Below, piece by piece: positions 1 to 12,078 of a DNA stretch of 24,329 nucleotides. The DNA lies in NCBI GenBank assembly GCA_001275005.1, contig JWZX01002661.1, forward strand, positions 1 to 24,329, read 5' to 3'. Numbering within the stretch: the first letter of the stretch is position 1; each line of letters starts with the position of its first letter. Under the pieces are notes generated by a model. The model saw nothing but the letters and a program-made list of their open reading frames with translations. It was not told the DNA's origin and ran no database searches. This DNA comes from Chrysochromulina tobinii (lineage: Eukaryota > Haptophyta > Prymnesiales > Chrysochromulinaceae). The translations under genes were made by a program, and so were the position numbers.

Positions 1-3000
1 CGCGGCGGAGGCGGTTTGGAGGCGGCGGCGTCGGAGGCGGTGAATGCGGCGGTTGAGGCGGTGGAGGCGGCGGCGGAGGGGTTGGAAGCGGGGAAGGGAG
101 GCGGTTTGGGCGACGGAGGCGAGGGCGGCGGGGGCGAGGGTGGCGGCGGCGACGGCGTCGGCGACGGCGGCGACGGGGCTCCGAACTGGACCTCTCGAAG
201 GTAGCATTGGAACCTCGCCTGATAATCTGAGCTCGCGTAAGAAGTGATGACTACTTGCCAGCGAGATGCTGTCACTGGGCTGTTAAAGGTGCCATAAGCA
301 AACTCCCCATCGGGGATGGTAGTGAAGTCAGTGTTCGAGCCAGGAACGGTAACCATTGTCCCTGAAGCGTCGGCATATTTGAGATGCACCTGCCCGAAGC
401 GATACCAGGTGCTGCCTGCAACCCGCCACCGTGAAAACGTGTATCGAATGCCCATCTCAATAGTGTAGGTATATAGCAGGGGCAGGTATTTCGGTCCAGC
501 AAAGTCGATGGAATTTCCAAGTGGGTTTGAGGCTGTGCCATCAAAAGGAGCCGTGATCGTGCAAAGGTTATAGTAGCACGCATAGGACACGAGTGGCGAA
601 TGCTGTGGCACGGTCCAGCTCGAGCCAGACCCTGAACAGTATGTGATTCCGTTGACAGTGCTCACAGCAAGGAGGGGCGGCGGCGGCGACGACGGTGACG
701 GTGACGGCGGCAACGGGGGCGGCGATAGCGGTGGCGGCGACGGGGGCGGGGGCGAGTGCGGCGAGGGCGGCGGCGGCGGTGCGCGAACGTGAAAGCACCA
801 CGGGTATCCGACACCACCGGATACCCAGCAACATCCTCTGGCCGCGCACGCACTCTCCGAGGCACCTTGCTCAGGGTGGCAATCGGAGCGGAGGGTTGGA
901 GTGTACGAAAACCACGGTTCATCCTTGCATGCTGGCGGGTTGGTTCGCGTCCCTAGTTTGACCCAAAAATGGTTCAAATGTTCCGCGATGAAGATTACCA
1001 TTTGATACTTGCACGTTGGATATTCCGTGACCATCAAGGTGACTGGCGCAGAAGGATATCTGCGCGCGACGAGGCGCAGACTTGAAGCCATTCCGACGCC
1101 GGCGTTGCAAGTGCCGGAGCCGCCTGTGTATGACTGAGTCTTCATGGCGTTTGTCCTTATCGGACTCACGGCGTTGCCTAAATGGGAAGTAGGGCTAGGT
1201 AGGCTGTTCCACAGTGTGTGGCATTGGTCGTTGCTCGTCGCCTGACCGGCGAATTTATGTTCAATCCTTGTGCCCACGTCGATCTTGTAGCAACTGTTTA
1301 CTGCCCCATGATTGCCGTAGACATAGAGGACGACACCGGCGTAGCTGGCGGGGTCGAGCCGTAAGGCACTGCAGCAGCACCCGTATCCTACCCCATGATC
1401 ATCGGCAGGGCACCCATACTGTAGAGTCCAATCGCAGGCGCCGGTTCCGCTAATGTTATAGTACGCCGAATAGCAGTCAAGGGTCTCGAGAGACCCTCCA
1501 GGATGAGCTACACCATGAGCGCTCGTGCACGGCAGCATCGCAAGCGATGCAAAGAGCGATGCAAGGAGCACGAGGGCGCGATGCAAGAACGGGAGCGCCC
1601 CTGGACGCAGAGGCTGCCGCCGAAAGGCTAGGGCTCGGATCCGTGAGGACCCACCATGCGTCAAGCGCTGGTGCCATGTTTGCGCCCAGATGACAGTATG
1701 AAGCAGTGCAAGCACCCCCGGAGCGAAGGCGGCATCGGTCGTTTGTGTGCCGCCGGTGAAGTAGAGCTGCATAGCGGACGCACGACTCGCACCACCTCCA
1801 ACATAACAAGAGCCATCGACATTCCCCTCATTTCCTGCTGCCGCTGCAAGCAAATGAGCGGAGGCGGAATGCCAAAGTCGTCGCGAGTGTACTGGTGCCT
1901 GCTGGTTGCTGTGCTGGTTTGCAGATGTGGATCTGAACCTCTGCTCGTGAGCTTGAATAGCGCGACCCTTACAGTCATCGCAATCAGTGCCATAGTCACA
2001 AACGCTGTACTGGTATCCAGGTCCACCGTCATCACATTCACCATCAGATGGGTATTGACATGTGTTGAAGCATTGCCCCGGGGGAGGCGGTGCGGGCAGC
2101 GGGGAGGCTTGCGTCCGCTCTCGCATAATGCTCGAAAGCAGCGCTCTAAACAGACCCATTAACCGTACGTCGAGGCCAGCCATTGCAAAGAAGACCATCG
2201 AGAGCAGGCAAGCGAATCGACTCATCTTGCCTTGAAGAGCTGTGGCCTCCCGTCCAGGGGCTGCAGAATGGGCATGCGCGTGAGGGGTGGCGCCTCGTGG
2301 CGGCGGCAGCGAACTCGGCGGGGGCGACGAGGGGTGGTGCGTCAGCGGCGGCGGCGGCGAGGGCGGCGGTGGCGAGGGTGTGGACGGTGGCGCCATCGAC
2401 TTGAGCCACTTGTTACGGTAGGAGCGGTTGCGCTCTTGCTTCGAGCAATTTGCCCAGACGAGCGACGTGAGCCTGAGAAGCAGCACGGGTGCGAGGTCAG
2501 CGCACTCCACCCACTCCACCCACTGCAAAGACATACAGTCCAAGTTCGTCGCTTTCTCCATGGGGTCGCCCGCAGCGTCCTCGCTCGCGTTTGTCTGTTC
2601 GTACGGGAAAGAGTACTTGATGTCGGCGTCCCCGATCATGTCCGCATCGAAGAGCTCCTTTAGTGACGGAGGCGGTGACGGAGGAGGCGGCGACGGAGGA
2701 GGCGGCGACGGAGGAGGCGGCGACGGAGGAGGCGGAAGCGGAGGCGGTGAAAGCGGAGGTGATGAAGGTGGTGAAGGTGGTGGTGGCGACCGTGGTGGAG
2801 ATGGGGGCGGTGGGGAGGGGGGTGGCGGCGAGGGAGAGGGTGAGGGTGGTGGAGACGGTGGTTGTGAAGGCGGTGACGACGGCGGCGGCGACGGCGGCGG
2901 TGGTGACGGCACCGGAGGCGAGGGCGGCGGGGGTGATGGCGGCGGCGATGAAGGCGGTGGAGGCGATGGCAGATGCGGTGAAGGCGATGGAGAAGGCGGT

Positions 3001-3345
3001 GATGATGGTGGTGGTGACGGCGGCGGAGGCGATGGCGGCGGGCGTGATGGCGGCTGAGGCGACGGCGGCGGAGGCGACGGCGGCGACGGCGGTCGTGGTG
3101 ACGGCGGTCGTGGTGACGGCGGTCGTGGTGACGGCGGTCGTGGTGACGGCAGGTAGGCACACATTGCGAACTCTGAGCCAGGGCCGCTGCCGTCGTCCGT
3201 GCACGAGCTGCCGCCGGCGATGAGGCATTTATTCATGCAGACCATGGCAGGGGAATGTGGAAGCGGGGGCGGTGGGGGCGGCAACGCGGTGCGAACGCTG
3301 CAGTCGAAGCAGTCGGTGCCGTACGCGCACATCGGGGGCACCGAA
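1..3345 (-). CDS. Modular secreted/cell-wall protein with Cys modules, trefoil domain and Ser-Pro-rich spacers (3' end off window)
   Basis: One minus-strand frame is open from 3578 to base 1 without a stop. In order it shows the end of a Cys module (MCAYGTDCFDC, about 3332-3298), a second Cys module (about 3239-3150), a long Ser-Pro spacer (3148-2665), a globular part (2660-2405), a short Ser-Pro spacer, a hydrophobic stretch after Met 2225 (MSRFACLLSMVFFAMAG), a full Cys module (CDDGGPG..YSVCDYGTDC, about 2070-1960), a Cys-containing region (1860-930), and a trefoil P-type domain (about 890-785; C-H-P-E-Q-G, ARGCCW, PWCF). Then come more Ser-Pro repeats and a beta-rich domain (664-185) ending RWQVVITSSY...VQFG, which is discoidin-like at best. 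Such architectures suit extracellular carbohydrate-binding or wall proteins. The true start is unresolved: the first Cys module lacks its N-terminal half, so an upstream exon is likely, with a possible acceptor near 3346. A separate secreted gene starting at 2225 is an alternative. Confidence 0.6.
785..890 (-). other. Trefoil (P-type) domain coding segment
   Basis: Within the large minus-strand frame this part reads RSDCHPEQGASESACAARGC, then CWVSGG..., then PWCF. The spacing of cysteines, the CC pair followed by W, and the PWCF ending match the P-type trefoil pattern found in secreted proteins and next to some glycoside hydrolases. I see no GH31 catalytic region in the window. Confidence 0.7.
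2665..3150 (-). repeat. Ser-Pro-rich coding minisatellite
   Basis: Degenerate 9- and 15-bp units encode SPPPP, SPP and SPRPP on the minus strand. Four exact 15-bp units lie at about 3089-3149, and four GGAGGAGGC-type units lie near 2672-2735. In plants and green algae such tracts are usually hydroxyproline-rich and glycosylated; that is family knowledge and is not shown here. The plus strand is Gly/Asp-rich in one frame, which I treat as a shadow. Confidence 0.75.
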
Positions 3346-3578
3346 CTGGGACTGCCGTTTGGGGATGCCACCCATGAGGATACTTGTACTTGCGATGGCT
3401 GCGCGCAGGCACGAAAACGTGTGTTAGCTGGGGCACGGGCGTTGGAGCTGGAGTGGGTTGCGAGTGTGGCAGGCGGTGACGTGTGTGTGGTGTGTGCGGT
3501 GTAGATGAAGGTGTAGCAGAGGCGCTGGGATGCAGAGCCCAAGCCATCATATGAAGTAGTGCTCTCGCTGAGGTGGTG

Positions 3579-4443
3579 TTACACGCGTGGGTGAGTGCTA
3601 CACGCGTGGGTGAGTGTAGGGTGAGTGCTACACGCGTGGGCCCAGGGGGACGCGCTGGACTCGGTGGCAGTGGGCGCTGGACTCGGTGGCAGTGGGTCGC
3701 GCCGGCGGACGAGATCAGCATCGTGCCGACGCGCCGCGCCGACAGCGCCGGCGCCGCCTCGAGCATGATCGAGTCCAACTCCATCTCCGTCGTCAGCGAC
3801 GCCGCCAGAGGCGACAAGACAAGTGCATGAGGAGGATCATGCCTCGACGATGCCACGGTGGTGCTTGTTGTGGCGGTCATGGCATGGATGATCAGGCCGG
3901 AGCCGACGGCGCTGCACTCGATGGTGAGCGGGACGAGCAGTGCGCGGACGGGGCCGCAGCCTCGAGGACGACCGGCGCGCCCGGCTCACAGGCACTGGCT
4001 TCACAGGTACAGGCTTCGCGCCGCCTGGGCCATGCGGGAGAGCGCGGGCGTGACGGCGGCCGGATCATCTTGTGACCGTGGTGTCGACGTCGCGCCTGCC
4101 GGTCGTGGCGGAGATGTCGAGGGCGCGGTGGCCGTCGTGCCCGACCGTTCGCAGCCGCGGCTGCCTGCACCGGGCGAGCAACGCGCAAACCGTCAGCAAA
4201 ACAGGCGTGGCGGCGCGTTCGCACGTGCTGATGGCGAGCGCAAGTTGAGTCGCGCGGAGGCCGGCGCGCCTCTCGGCGGGCACGTAGTTGGGGCAGGCGC
4301 GGGAGCGGACGGCGGGCGTGCGCATGTGCACCTGCAGCATGTGCACCTGCAGCATGTGCACCAGTCGCGGGCGCAGCGCAGCGGCAGGGCCGACCGAAAG
4401 CTGCGCGCGCTGCAGGCGTGGCTGCTAGCAGGGCCGGGCACAC
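3579..4443. other. Unresolved stretch, probably exons and introns of a minus-strand gene
   Basis: On the minus strand, 3700-3880 reads as a helical, GC3-rich segment (LAASLTTEMELDSIMLEAAP). About 4410-4190 reads as another (LRPRLVHMLQVHMRTPAVRS...ATQLALAISTC). A 15-bp direct repeat (GTGCACATGCTGCAG on the minus strand) lies near 4324-4355. I could not connect these pieces with consistent phases. The plus strand over 3700-3830 is also open with GC-rich third positions, so even the strand is uncertain there. Confidence 0.3.
3581..3695. repeat. Two short tandem repeats
   Basis: ACACGCGTGGGTGAGTG recurs at 3581 and 3600, with a shorter copy near 3629. A 22-bp unit beginning GCGCTGGACTCGGTGGC is repeated head to tail at 3652 and 3674. 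They lie where coding evidence fades between the two minus-strand genes. Confidence 0.7.
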
Positions 4444-5040
4444 CTGCGGGTGGTGGGTTGGTGTCCCTGGGCTCGAAGAGGTTGGTGACGAAGTTGATCG
4501 CGGGGTGGATCGTCTTGCCCGCGCTCTAGTGCCGCGGCGCGTGCATGGTGATGTGTGCGCTCAGGTGTTGTGCGTGTGGAGATGAGTGTGTGGCGGGGCT
4601 GTTGTGTGTTGATCTCGCGTGGCGGCTGGGAGAAGACGGCGGGACTCGGGCGGAGATCGCACCTCGAATTGAAGCGTGGATTGCACCACAAACTGAATGG
4701 CGTTGGCCTCCTGTTCATCGAGCGCCGCTGGCAAGGCGAAGTCGAGCTGTAATGCGACGAGCAGGAGGCGCAGCATGCTGATCTCGAGGCTCTCGGGTTC
4801 GGTGTCTTGTTGTCTCATGATGTTGTCTGCGTAGGAAGGCAGGCGGGCGGGTACGAGCGCGATGAGTCGCGCGACGTCGATCGCAGGCGTGCGGCCACTG
4901 GGTTGGCTCGCGCGCTTGCGCGCCCTTTGCAGTAGCTTGGTGTGGGCGTGCCCAGCGAAGTTGCTTGGCGGATGGATGGCTCGGGTGCTGCGGGGCTGGG
5001 GCCAATCACTGCCCTGGGCATGGGAGCGCGCGATGATCAT
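4444..5040 (-). CDS. Two exons of an unrecognised alpha-helical protein
   Basis: The minus strand 5040-4663 reads as a convincing helical segment (DVARLIALVPARLPSYADNI ... LEISMLRLLLVALQLDFALP ... AIQFVVQSTLQFE) and ends at a donor, GAG/GTGCGATC. The next exon starts at 4513 after GGGCAAG and reads TIHPAINFVTNLFEP in phase 0. It may end at GCAG/GTGTGC (4444). The other strand is broken by stops here. The 5' boundary of the first exon is not fixed: 5040 is simply the first ATG of the frame. The helical repeat-like pattern could be an armadillo- or RIH-type scaffold, but I do not recognise the family. Confidence 0.4.
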
Positions 5041-5600
5041 GCGCGTCAGCTCGGGGGCCAGGCCAAAGGGTGGTGCAGACCGAGTGCGCTCACCGAGAGC
5101 GCTCTGGATACCGAGTGCGCTGTGAGTGCGCTCGTTTTATCCTTTTTTATCAAGTTTTTGGAGAATTGGCGAGATCGCCACCGGCGGGATCAACCTCGAA
5201 AACACCGGGGGGAGCCGGGACGCACGAGACAGACACACTGGCCCGGTACTGTCTGTGGGTACAGACGCCGCCTGGCCCTGCGATCCGCCGAGCGGCGACG
5301 CCATGAAAGGCCTTCTGTCTTGATCTGCTTCGCGAGCGGCGCATCTCGTGTTTTAATGCCCGGGAAGAGAGTGATCAGCCCTCGCGGACGCCGAAGCCGC
5401 GTACCGGTACCTCCGCGCCGCCCGGTACGCGGAGGAGTGCCGTCAGCGATGCCGTCAGGCTCGCGCCCTTGCTGCTCCCTCGTCTCGTGTGTCCGGCTCC
5501 ACCCGGTGTTTTGAACAGACGCCGGGCCTGTTCATGAATTTTTCCATGAATTTTTCCAAACTTCGAGAAAAAAGTTGAGGGACGTGTTTGCTCTTTTGGA
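5041..5600. other. Intergenic spacer upstream of the filamin-repeat gene
   Basis: No convincing coding sequence. It separates a minus-strand gene from the plus-strand filamin-repeat gene, so it should hold divergent promoters. A short AT-rich stretch at 5530-5580 (two copies of a CATGAATTTTTCC-like unit, then a run of A) precedes the start codon at 5601. No clear TATA box. Confidence 0.4.
5199..5512. repeat. Large imperfect inverted repeat
   Basis: The arm 5199-5230 (begins AAAACACCGG, ends GCACGAGAC) matches the reverse complement of 5482-5512 with two substitutions and one gap over 31 bases. About 250 bp separate the arms. Just outside both arms is a weaker AAGTTT-containing similarity. 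It could be the remnant of a foldback/MITE-like element or a paired regulatory site of a divergent promoter. No transposase is visible. Confidence 0.65.
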
Positions 5601-8600
5601 ATGCCTGCAGCAGGAGCCACTGGTGCTCGTGCTGGCGCGGGCGCGGGCGCGGGCGCGGGCGCAGCTGCGGCTGCGACTGCGGCGGCGGCGGCGGCTGTGG
5701 CAGCGGCGGCGGCGGCGGCGGCGGCTGCTGCAGCAGCAGCTTTGGCGAGCGAGAGCTTGTTGGGTGGCGGCAGCGGCCGGATCGAGGGCGAGCTTGCTCA
5801 TGCCATCACGCACCAGAAGAATGAGTTCAAGGTCATCGCGCTCGACGAGGCCGGCAGGCCCAAGGGAACGGGCGGTGACGAGTGCGTGGTGCACGTGCAC
5901 CGGTGCGGCGAGGTGGTGCGGGTAAAGACGAGCGACAATGGCGACGGCTCGTACGCTGTGAGCTTCAACCCGGACACGTCTGGCGAGTACAGCATCGACA
6001 TCTCGGTGGGCGGCGTGCCGCTCACCGGCAGCCCGTTCAGCTGCCAGGCCTCCACGCGCACGCCGCACCCGCCCAATTGCTTGGTCTCCGGAGAGGCCCT
6101 TCGCAGGGCCGTGTCGCGCGAGCAGCAGTACGTTGGGCTTCGGGCCTCTTTGATGATCTCTGATGACCTCATTGATTGGCTCTGATGACCTCATTGATTG
6201 GCTCTGATGACCTCATTGATTGGCTCTGATGACGTTGGGCTTCGGGCCTCTTTGATTAGCTCTGATGAGCTCCGCTGAGTGCCTTTGATTGGCTCTGATG
6301 AGTTTCGCTGAGTGCCTCGCGACTCCTCAGGCACGTGGAGATCCGCTTCAAAGACGTGCTGGGCAACACGGCGCACGCGGCCGATGTGGACGTGTACGCC
6401 GAGCCCGTCGACAGCCTCGACCTGGCTGAGGCGGAGGAGGAGCTGGGCTTACCTGGATGGCTGCGCACCGGTCAGCCGGCGTCGCCTCGTTCGGCGCGCG
6501 GCGGGGCGGCCTACGGCTCGGCTCTTCACAGCCCCCGCCCCGCCCATGAGGGTGTTCACACCGCCAAGGTAAAGGTGCCGTTGGTCGTGCGAGTGGGGGT
6601 GGGCACCGACTCGGAGCGCGTGGGACAGGTGCGCGCATGCATTGTGATGGCCTCTTGATGGCATCGTGATGGCCTCTTGATGGCCTCTTGACGGCCTCTT
6701 GATGGCCTCTTGATGGCCTCGTGATGGCATCGTGATGCCTCGTTATTACCTCTTGATGGCCTTGTGATTGCCTTTTGATTGCCTCTTGATGCGTGTGTTC
6801 TCAGGTGCGCGCTGGCCGGACGGTGTACCTGCTCTGATGACCTCTGATGACCTCTGATGACCTCTGATGACCTCTGATGACTCTGAATTGCGTCCCTCAT
6901 CAGGTGCGCGCTGGCCGGACGGTGTACCTGCTCGAAGAGCGGACCGAGATTGCGGGAGATGGCGCCGACGGTCCGGTCGTGCGCGCCCTGATCGCCCTCG
7001 ATGCCGACGAGGCATCCGATCCATTCGAAGAAGATCGATGGCGCCTCGCGTACGCCGCCACGCTCGGCACGGCGCTCTGGGGACCGGGCACGTCGCCGGC
7101 GCACGTCGCCGACGCGCCGCTGGGCGCGCCGCGTGGCGGTGACGGCGATGGCGATGGCGGCGGCGGCGGCGGCGGCGGCGGTAGCGGCAGCCCGGGGCAG
7201 AGCTCTCTTCACTCGTCCTATTCGACGGCCAACTTGCTCGCTGCGCCGGTGGAGTCGCCTCATCGCTCTTCCCCTGTCGGGTGGGTGACGATCGCTACGA
7301 ATGGCCTCTGATGACCTCTGATGACCTCTGATGACCTCTTAATTGCGTCCCTCATCAGGTGGGTGACGATCGCTACGAATGACCTCTGATGACCTCGGAT
7401 GACCTCTGATGACCTCTTAATTGCGTCCCTCATCAGGTGGGTGACGATCGCTACGAATGGCAAGCTGCTTGTCACGCCACAGCGCCAGCTCGATGCCGGC
7501 GCACGCCAGCGACACATGGTCGCCTGGGCGCGCCGAAAGGCTGTGGACAAGACGATGGCGAGCTGGGGGCAGGGGCAGGAGGGCAAGAAGAGAGGCGATG
7601 ATACGGGCGGCGCCAAGCAGGCGAAAGTGCAACTGCCTTCCCGCTGGAAGCTCGGGGCCTTCTGGTCCGAGGTAGGATCTCCCTTGATTACCTCTGATTG
7701 CAACTGCCTTCCCGCTGGAAGCTCGGAGCCTTCTGGTCCGAGGTAGGATCTCCCTTGATTACCTCTAATTGCAACTGCCTTCCCGCTGGAAGCTCGGAGC
7801 CTTCTGGTCCGAGGTAGGATCTCCCTTGATTACCTCTGATTGCTTCTGGTCCGAGGTAGGATCTCCCTTCGATTGCCTCTAATTGCCCACTGAGTGCGCC
7901 TCTGATGGCTCTCTGATGGCTTTCTGAGTGCCCTTCTATGGCCTCCGAGTTGCCTCTGAGTGGCCTCCGATGACCTCCTTCATCAGGTGACCTCCGATGA
8001 GCTCGGGGTCGGCTTCCCTGATGACCTCCCTGATGACCTCCCTGATGACCTCCTTCATCAGGTGACCTCCGATGAGCTCGGGGTCGGCTTCGCCTTCGGC
8101 GGGCTCGAGCCAGGCCGATTGCATGCTAAGGGCAAGTGCATCGACGTGCACAAACTCTTCTACTCGATCGGGCGTGCCGGCCGGTACGTGACCCTTGATT
8201 ACCCTTGATTGCCACTGATTGCCCTTGATGGCCCTTGATGGCCCTTGATGACCCTTGATGACCCTTATGGCCCTTGATGGCCCTTGATGGCCCTTGATGG
8301 CCCTTGATGGCCCTTGATTGCTCTTATGGCCCTTGATAGCCCTTGATGACCCTTGATGGCCCTTGATGGCCCTTGATGACCCTTGATTGCCCTTATGGCC
8401 CTTGATGGCCCTTGATTGCTCTCGTACTCAACTTGGGTTCGTCCCTCCCATATATGGTACGTGCCAGATACAAGCTCCACATCGGGCTTCGTCACACGAA
8501 GAGCCCGCTGCCCGGTTCCCCCTTCGACTTGGTGGTCGTGCCCGGCCCCGCCTCCGCGGTCACGACGATGGTGCCCAGGGGCATCCCGAAGCGCGGTTAC

Positions 8601-11600
8601 GTGGGCAGCAAGAAGGACGACGGTGGCTTCGAGATGAGTCTGCGCTCGTACGACTTCATGGGCAATCGGTGCGTCGAGGGCGGTGCGAAGCTCAAGTGCA
8701 TGGCTGTGGGGACCGCAGGCGCCGTCTCGGCGGATACGGTCGACAACGGCAACGGCACTTACACATGCTCGTGGCATTCGGAGAAGGCGGGAAAGCACAA
8801 GGTGCAGGTGCTCATCGGAGATGAGCAGGTGAGCTGCGCTTGATTGCGTCTGGGTTATGTCTTGATTGCGCTTGATTGCCATGGCTCGAGCTCACGTGAT
8901 TGGATCTCCCGCCCTCGAGCTCACGTGATTGGATCTCCCGCCCTCGAGCTCAGGTGATCGGATCTCCCTTCCTGCTCGAGCTCACGTGATTGGATCTCCC
9001 TTCGTGCTCGAGCTCACGTGATTGGATCTCCCGCCCTCGAGCTCAGGTGATCGGATCTCCCTTCCTGCTCGAGCTGCTGCCCTCCGAGCCCGCCCTCGAG
9101 CTCACGACGATCAGCGGCAGCGGCCTCGAGCGCGTCGTGGCGGGCGAGCCGTGCACCATCTGCGTCAAGCTCGTCGACCAGTTCGGGAACCCGATCCCAC
9201 TCAACGAGTCGCTCCGATTCGGCTTGGCACTGCTCCCCGCAGGTGATTGCATGCGTGATTGCATCCGTGATTGCATCCGTGATTGCATGCGCAGCTCCGA
9301 TTCGGCTTGGCACGGCTGCCACGTGAGAATACGCGGAGGACGAGGCGCAAGTCGGACCAACATGAGGGCAAGTGCATGCACGTGCTCACTACGGCGCCCT
9401 CTCCCCACAGGTGAGAATGCGCGGCGGAAGAAGCGAAAGTCGGACCAGTATAAGGGCAAGTGGGACCGGAAGCAGCAGCATTATGAGATGACCTACTTGC
9501 CCACGAAGACTGGCGAGCTGCAGCTGCACCTCTGGTGAGTGCGGCCGCAGTGGCCGTAGATTGCCCACCTCATCACATGATTGCCCACATCATCACATGA
9601 TTGCCCTCCTCATCATCAGGTACGAGACGCGCATCGAGGACACCAAGCGCTGGCAGCGCACCCAGCTCCCCGGCTCGCCGTTCACCGTCATGGGCGCCTC
9701 GGGCAAGTGGCATGCGTACAGCAGCACCGTGCGTGTCGAGTGGGCGGAGGACGCGCACGACAAGCCGCAGATCATCGACCCGAACGACGACCTGCCCGAT
9801 GACGTCCCATGCGGATCGATGGTCTACATCCGGCCTCAGGTGATTGCCCTTGATGGCGCTTGATGGCCCTTGATTGCCTCTGATGGCCTCCGATGACCTC
9901 CTTCGTCAGGTGAAGGACCAGTTTGGCAACCCGGCGCCCGATGATGGCAATCTCACAGTCGAGATCGTCGGCCCAGATCGCATCTCGAAGGTGCTCGACG
10001 TCAAGCAGACTGCGGATGGGCTGCTGGCCAAGTACGAGACGCTGCTCATGGGCATGTACTGGCTCGACGTGCTGCTCAACGGCACACCAGTCCAGGGCTC
10101 CCCGATGACGTTCAAGTGAGTGCCTCCACACATGATTGCCCGCCTCATCAGTCCAGGGCTCCCCGATGACGTTCAAGTGAGTGCACTGCCTCTGAGGGCT
10201 GATGGCCTCTGATGCTCGCCCTATGGCCTCTGATGACCTCTGATGACCTCTGATGAAATCTGATTGCTTATGCGAGTGCCTCCTGATGACCACGTGATCG
10301 GCTGCGCTTCTGTGCAGGGTGGTGACCGGCTCGGCGGATGGCGGGAAGAGCGTGGTCGAGGTGCCCAAACGTCCCTTGTACGAGGACATCTGCTACGAGG
10401 TGGTCCTGCGCACGGTGGACCGATTAGGCAACCGTTGCGATCGGTCCACCGCGACGGTAACGGCGAGGCTGCTGCCGAGCATCACCGGAGGCAAATTGCC
10501 CGATGGGCAGAGCTCGATCATCGAGGTGGATGATATGGAGGATGGTACGCGCACTCTGATGACCTCTGATGACCTCTGATGACCTCTGATGGCCTCTGAT
10601 GACCTGTGATGGCCTCGGATGGCCTGGGATGATATGGAGGATGGTACGCGCACTCTGATGACCTCTGATGACCTCTGATGGCCTCCTTCATCCCTCTGAG
10701 TGTCATCTGATGAGCGTCGATGGCGCCCTTTCCCTCAGGTACCTTTGTCCTCGACGTCGAGCTGGTGTCCGAAGCGGACGTGAAGCTCATCGTCACGATC
10801 ACGGTGCCGGGCGATAAGCCGCAGGAGATGGCCGCCGTCCCCTTGCGCTTCCTCCGCACCGGAGCGGACCCCAGCGAGAAGGGGGAGCTCAAGCTCGCCG
10901 TGGAGCAGAAGAAGAAGGCCGTCGCCGACTCCAAGGGGGACAAGAAGGGCGCCGTGGCGGGCGCCGCCAAGAAGGCGGGTGGGAGCGCCGTGGTGGGCGC
11001 CGACAAGAAGTCGGTTCAGATCGACGCGTCGGCGGGGGGCAGCGCCGTGGTGGGCAGCGATGCGGGCGAGGGCGGTGGCAAGGGTCATCTCGGTGGCGTG
11101 AGACTGGACACGCCGATGGCGCGCTCGCTCGCGGCCAAGGCGGATCTCGCCGAGCGGGAGCTCAATGCGAGATCGGAGACGGTGGCGGCAGCGAAGCTCG
11201 AGCGGCAGCAAGCGCTCGAGGAGGAGGCGGCGCGCAAGGCGGCGCAGGCGCAGGCGGCGCAGGCGCAGGCGGCGGCCGAAAAGGCGGCGGCGGCGCGGGC
11301 GGAACGGGCGGAGGCGGCGGAGGCCAAGGTGGCAGCCCTCGCATCGAGATCCAATCTGAGCGCCGAGATGAAGGCGGAGCTCTCGGCGCTGCGGGAGGCT
11401 GCGGCGGCGGAGCGGGCGCATGCGGACTTGGCGATGGCGGAGGCGGCGGCGGCGGCCAAGGCGGCACGCGAGCTCGCGGGAGCTGCTGCGAGGGAGGAGG
11501 AGGTGCGCATGAAGGCTGAAGTTCTGATGACCTCTGATGACATCTGATGGCCTCTGATGACCTCTGATGACCTCTGATTGGCTCTCTCATCAGGTGCGCG

Positions 11601-12042
11601 CCAAGGCGGAAGCGCTGGCCAAGTCGAGGGCGGAGCGTGAGGCGGCGATGGCGGAGAGGGCGGAGGCGAAGAGGGCGGAGGAGGCGAAGGCCATGGGTGC
11701 GGCGGCCGCCAAGAAGGTGGCTGATGCGGAGGCGGACGTGAAGCGCTCGGAGGAGAAGTGGGCGGCAGAGGCGGATCGGAAGGCGGCGGAGGTGGCTCAG
11801 GGTGCGGCGCTGGCTGCCAAGAAGGCGGAGGAGGACATTGCCAAGGCGAGGACGGATGCGGAGCGAAAGGCTCTTCGCGACAAGGCGGCGGCCGCGGCGG
11901 CCGCCGACAAGGCGGAGGAGGCGAATGTGCGCGCGCAGGTGACGGCCATGGGCAAAGCGGAACATGCGGCGATGCGGGAGGGCGTCGTGGCGGCGATGGC
12001 GGAGCATGAGATGGCGGTGGCGGCGGCGGCCGAGGTGGAGAA

Positions 12043-12078
<36 letters not shown>

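Noticed and set aside
2428-3057. Plus-strand Gly/Asp-rich open frame
   Set aside because: It is the complement of the Ser-Pro repeat; the minus-strand frame is longer and links recognisable Cys modules.
8190-8425. CRISPR-like array
   Set aside because: Units are 9-12 bp with no unique spacers, inside a spliced intron of a eukaryotic-type gene.
8951-8986. Upstream acceptor copy (CAG/GTGATC) as true start of exon 7
   Set aside because: It reads into TGA within 12 codons; the copy at 9047 stays open.
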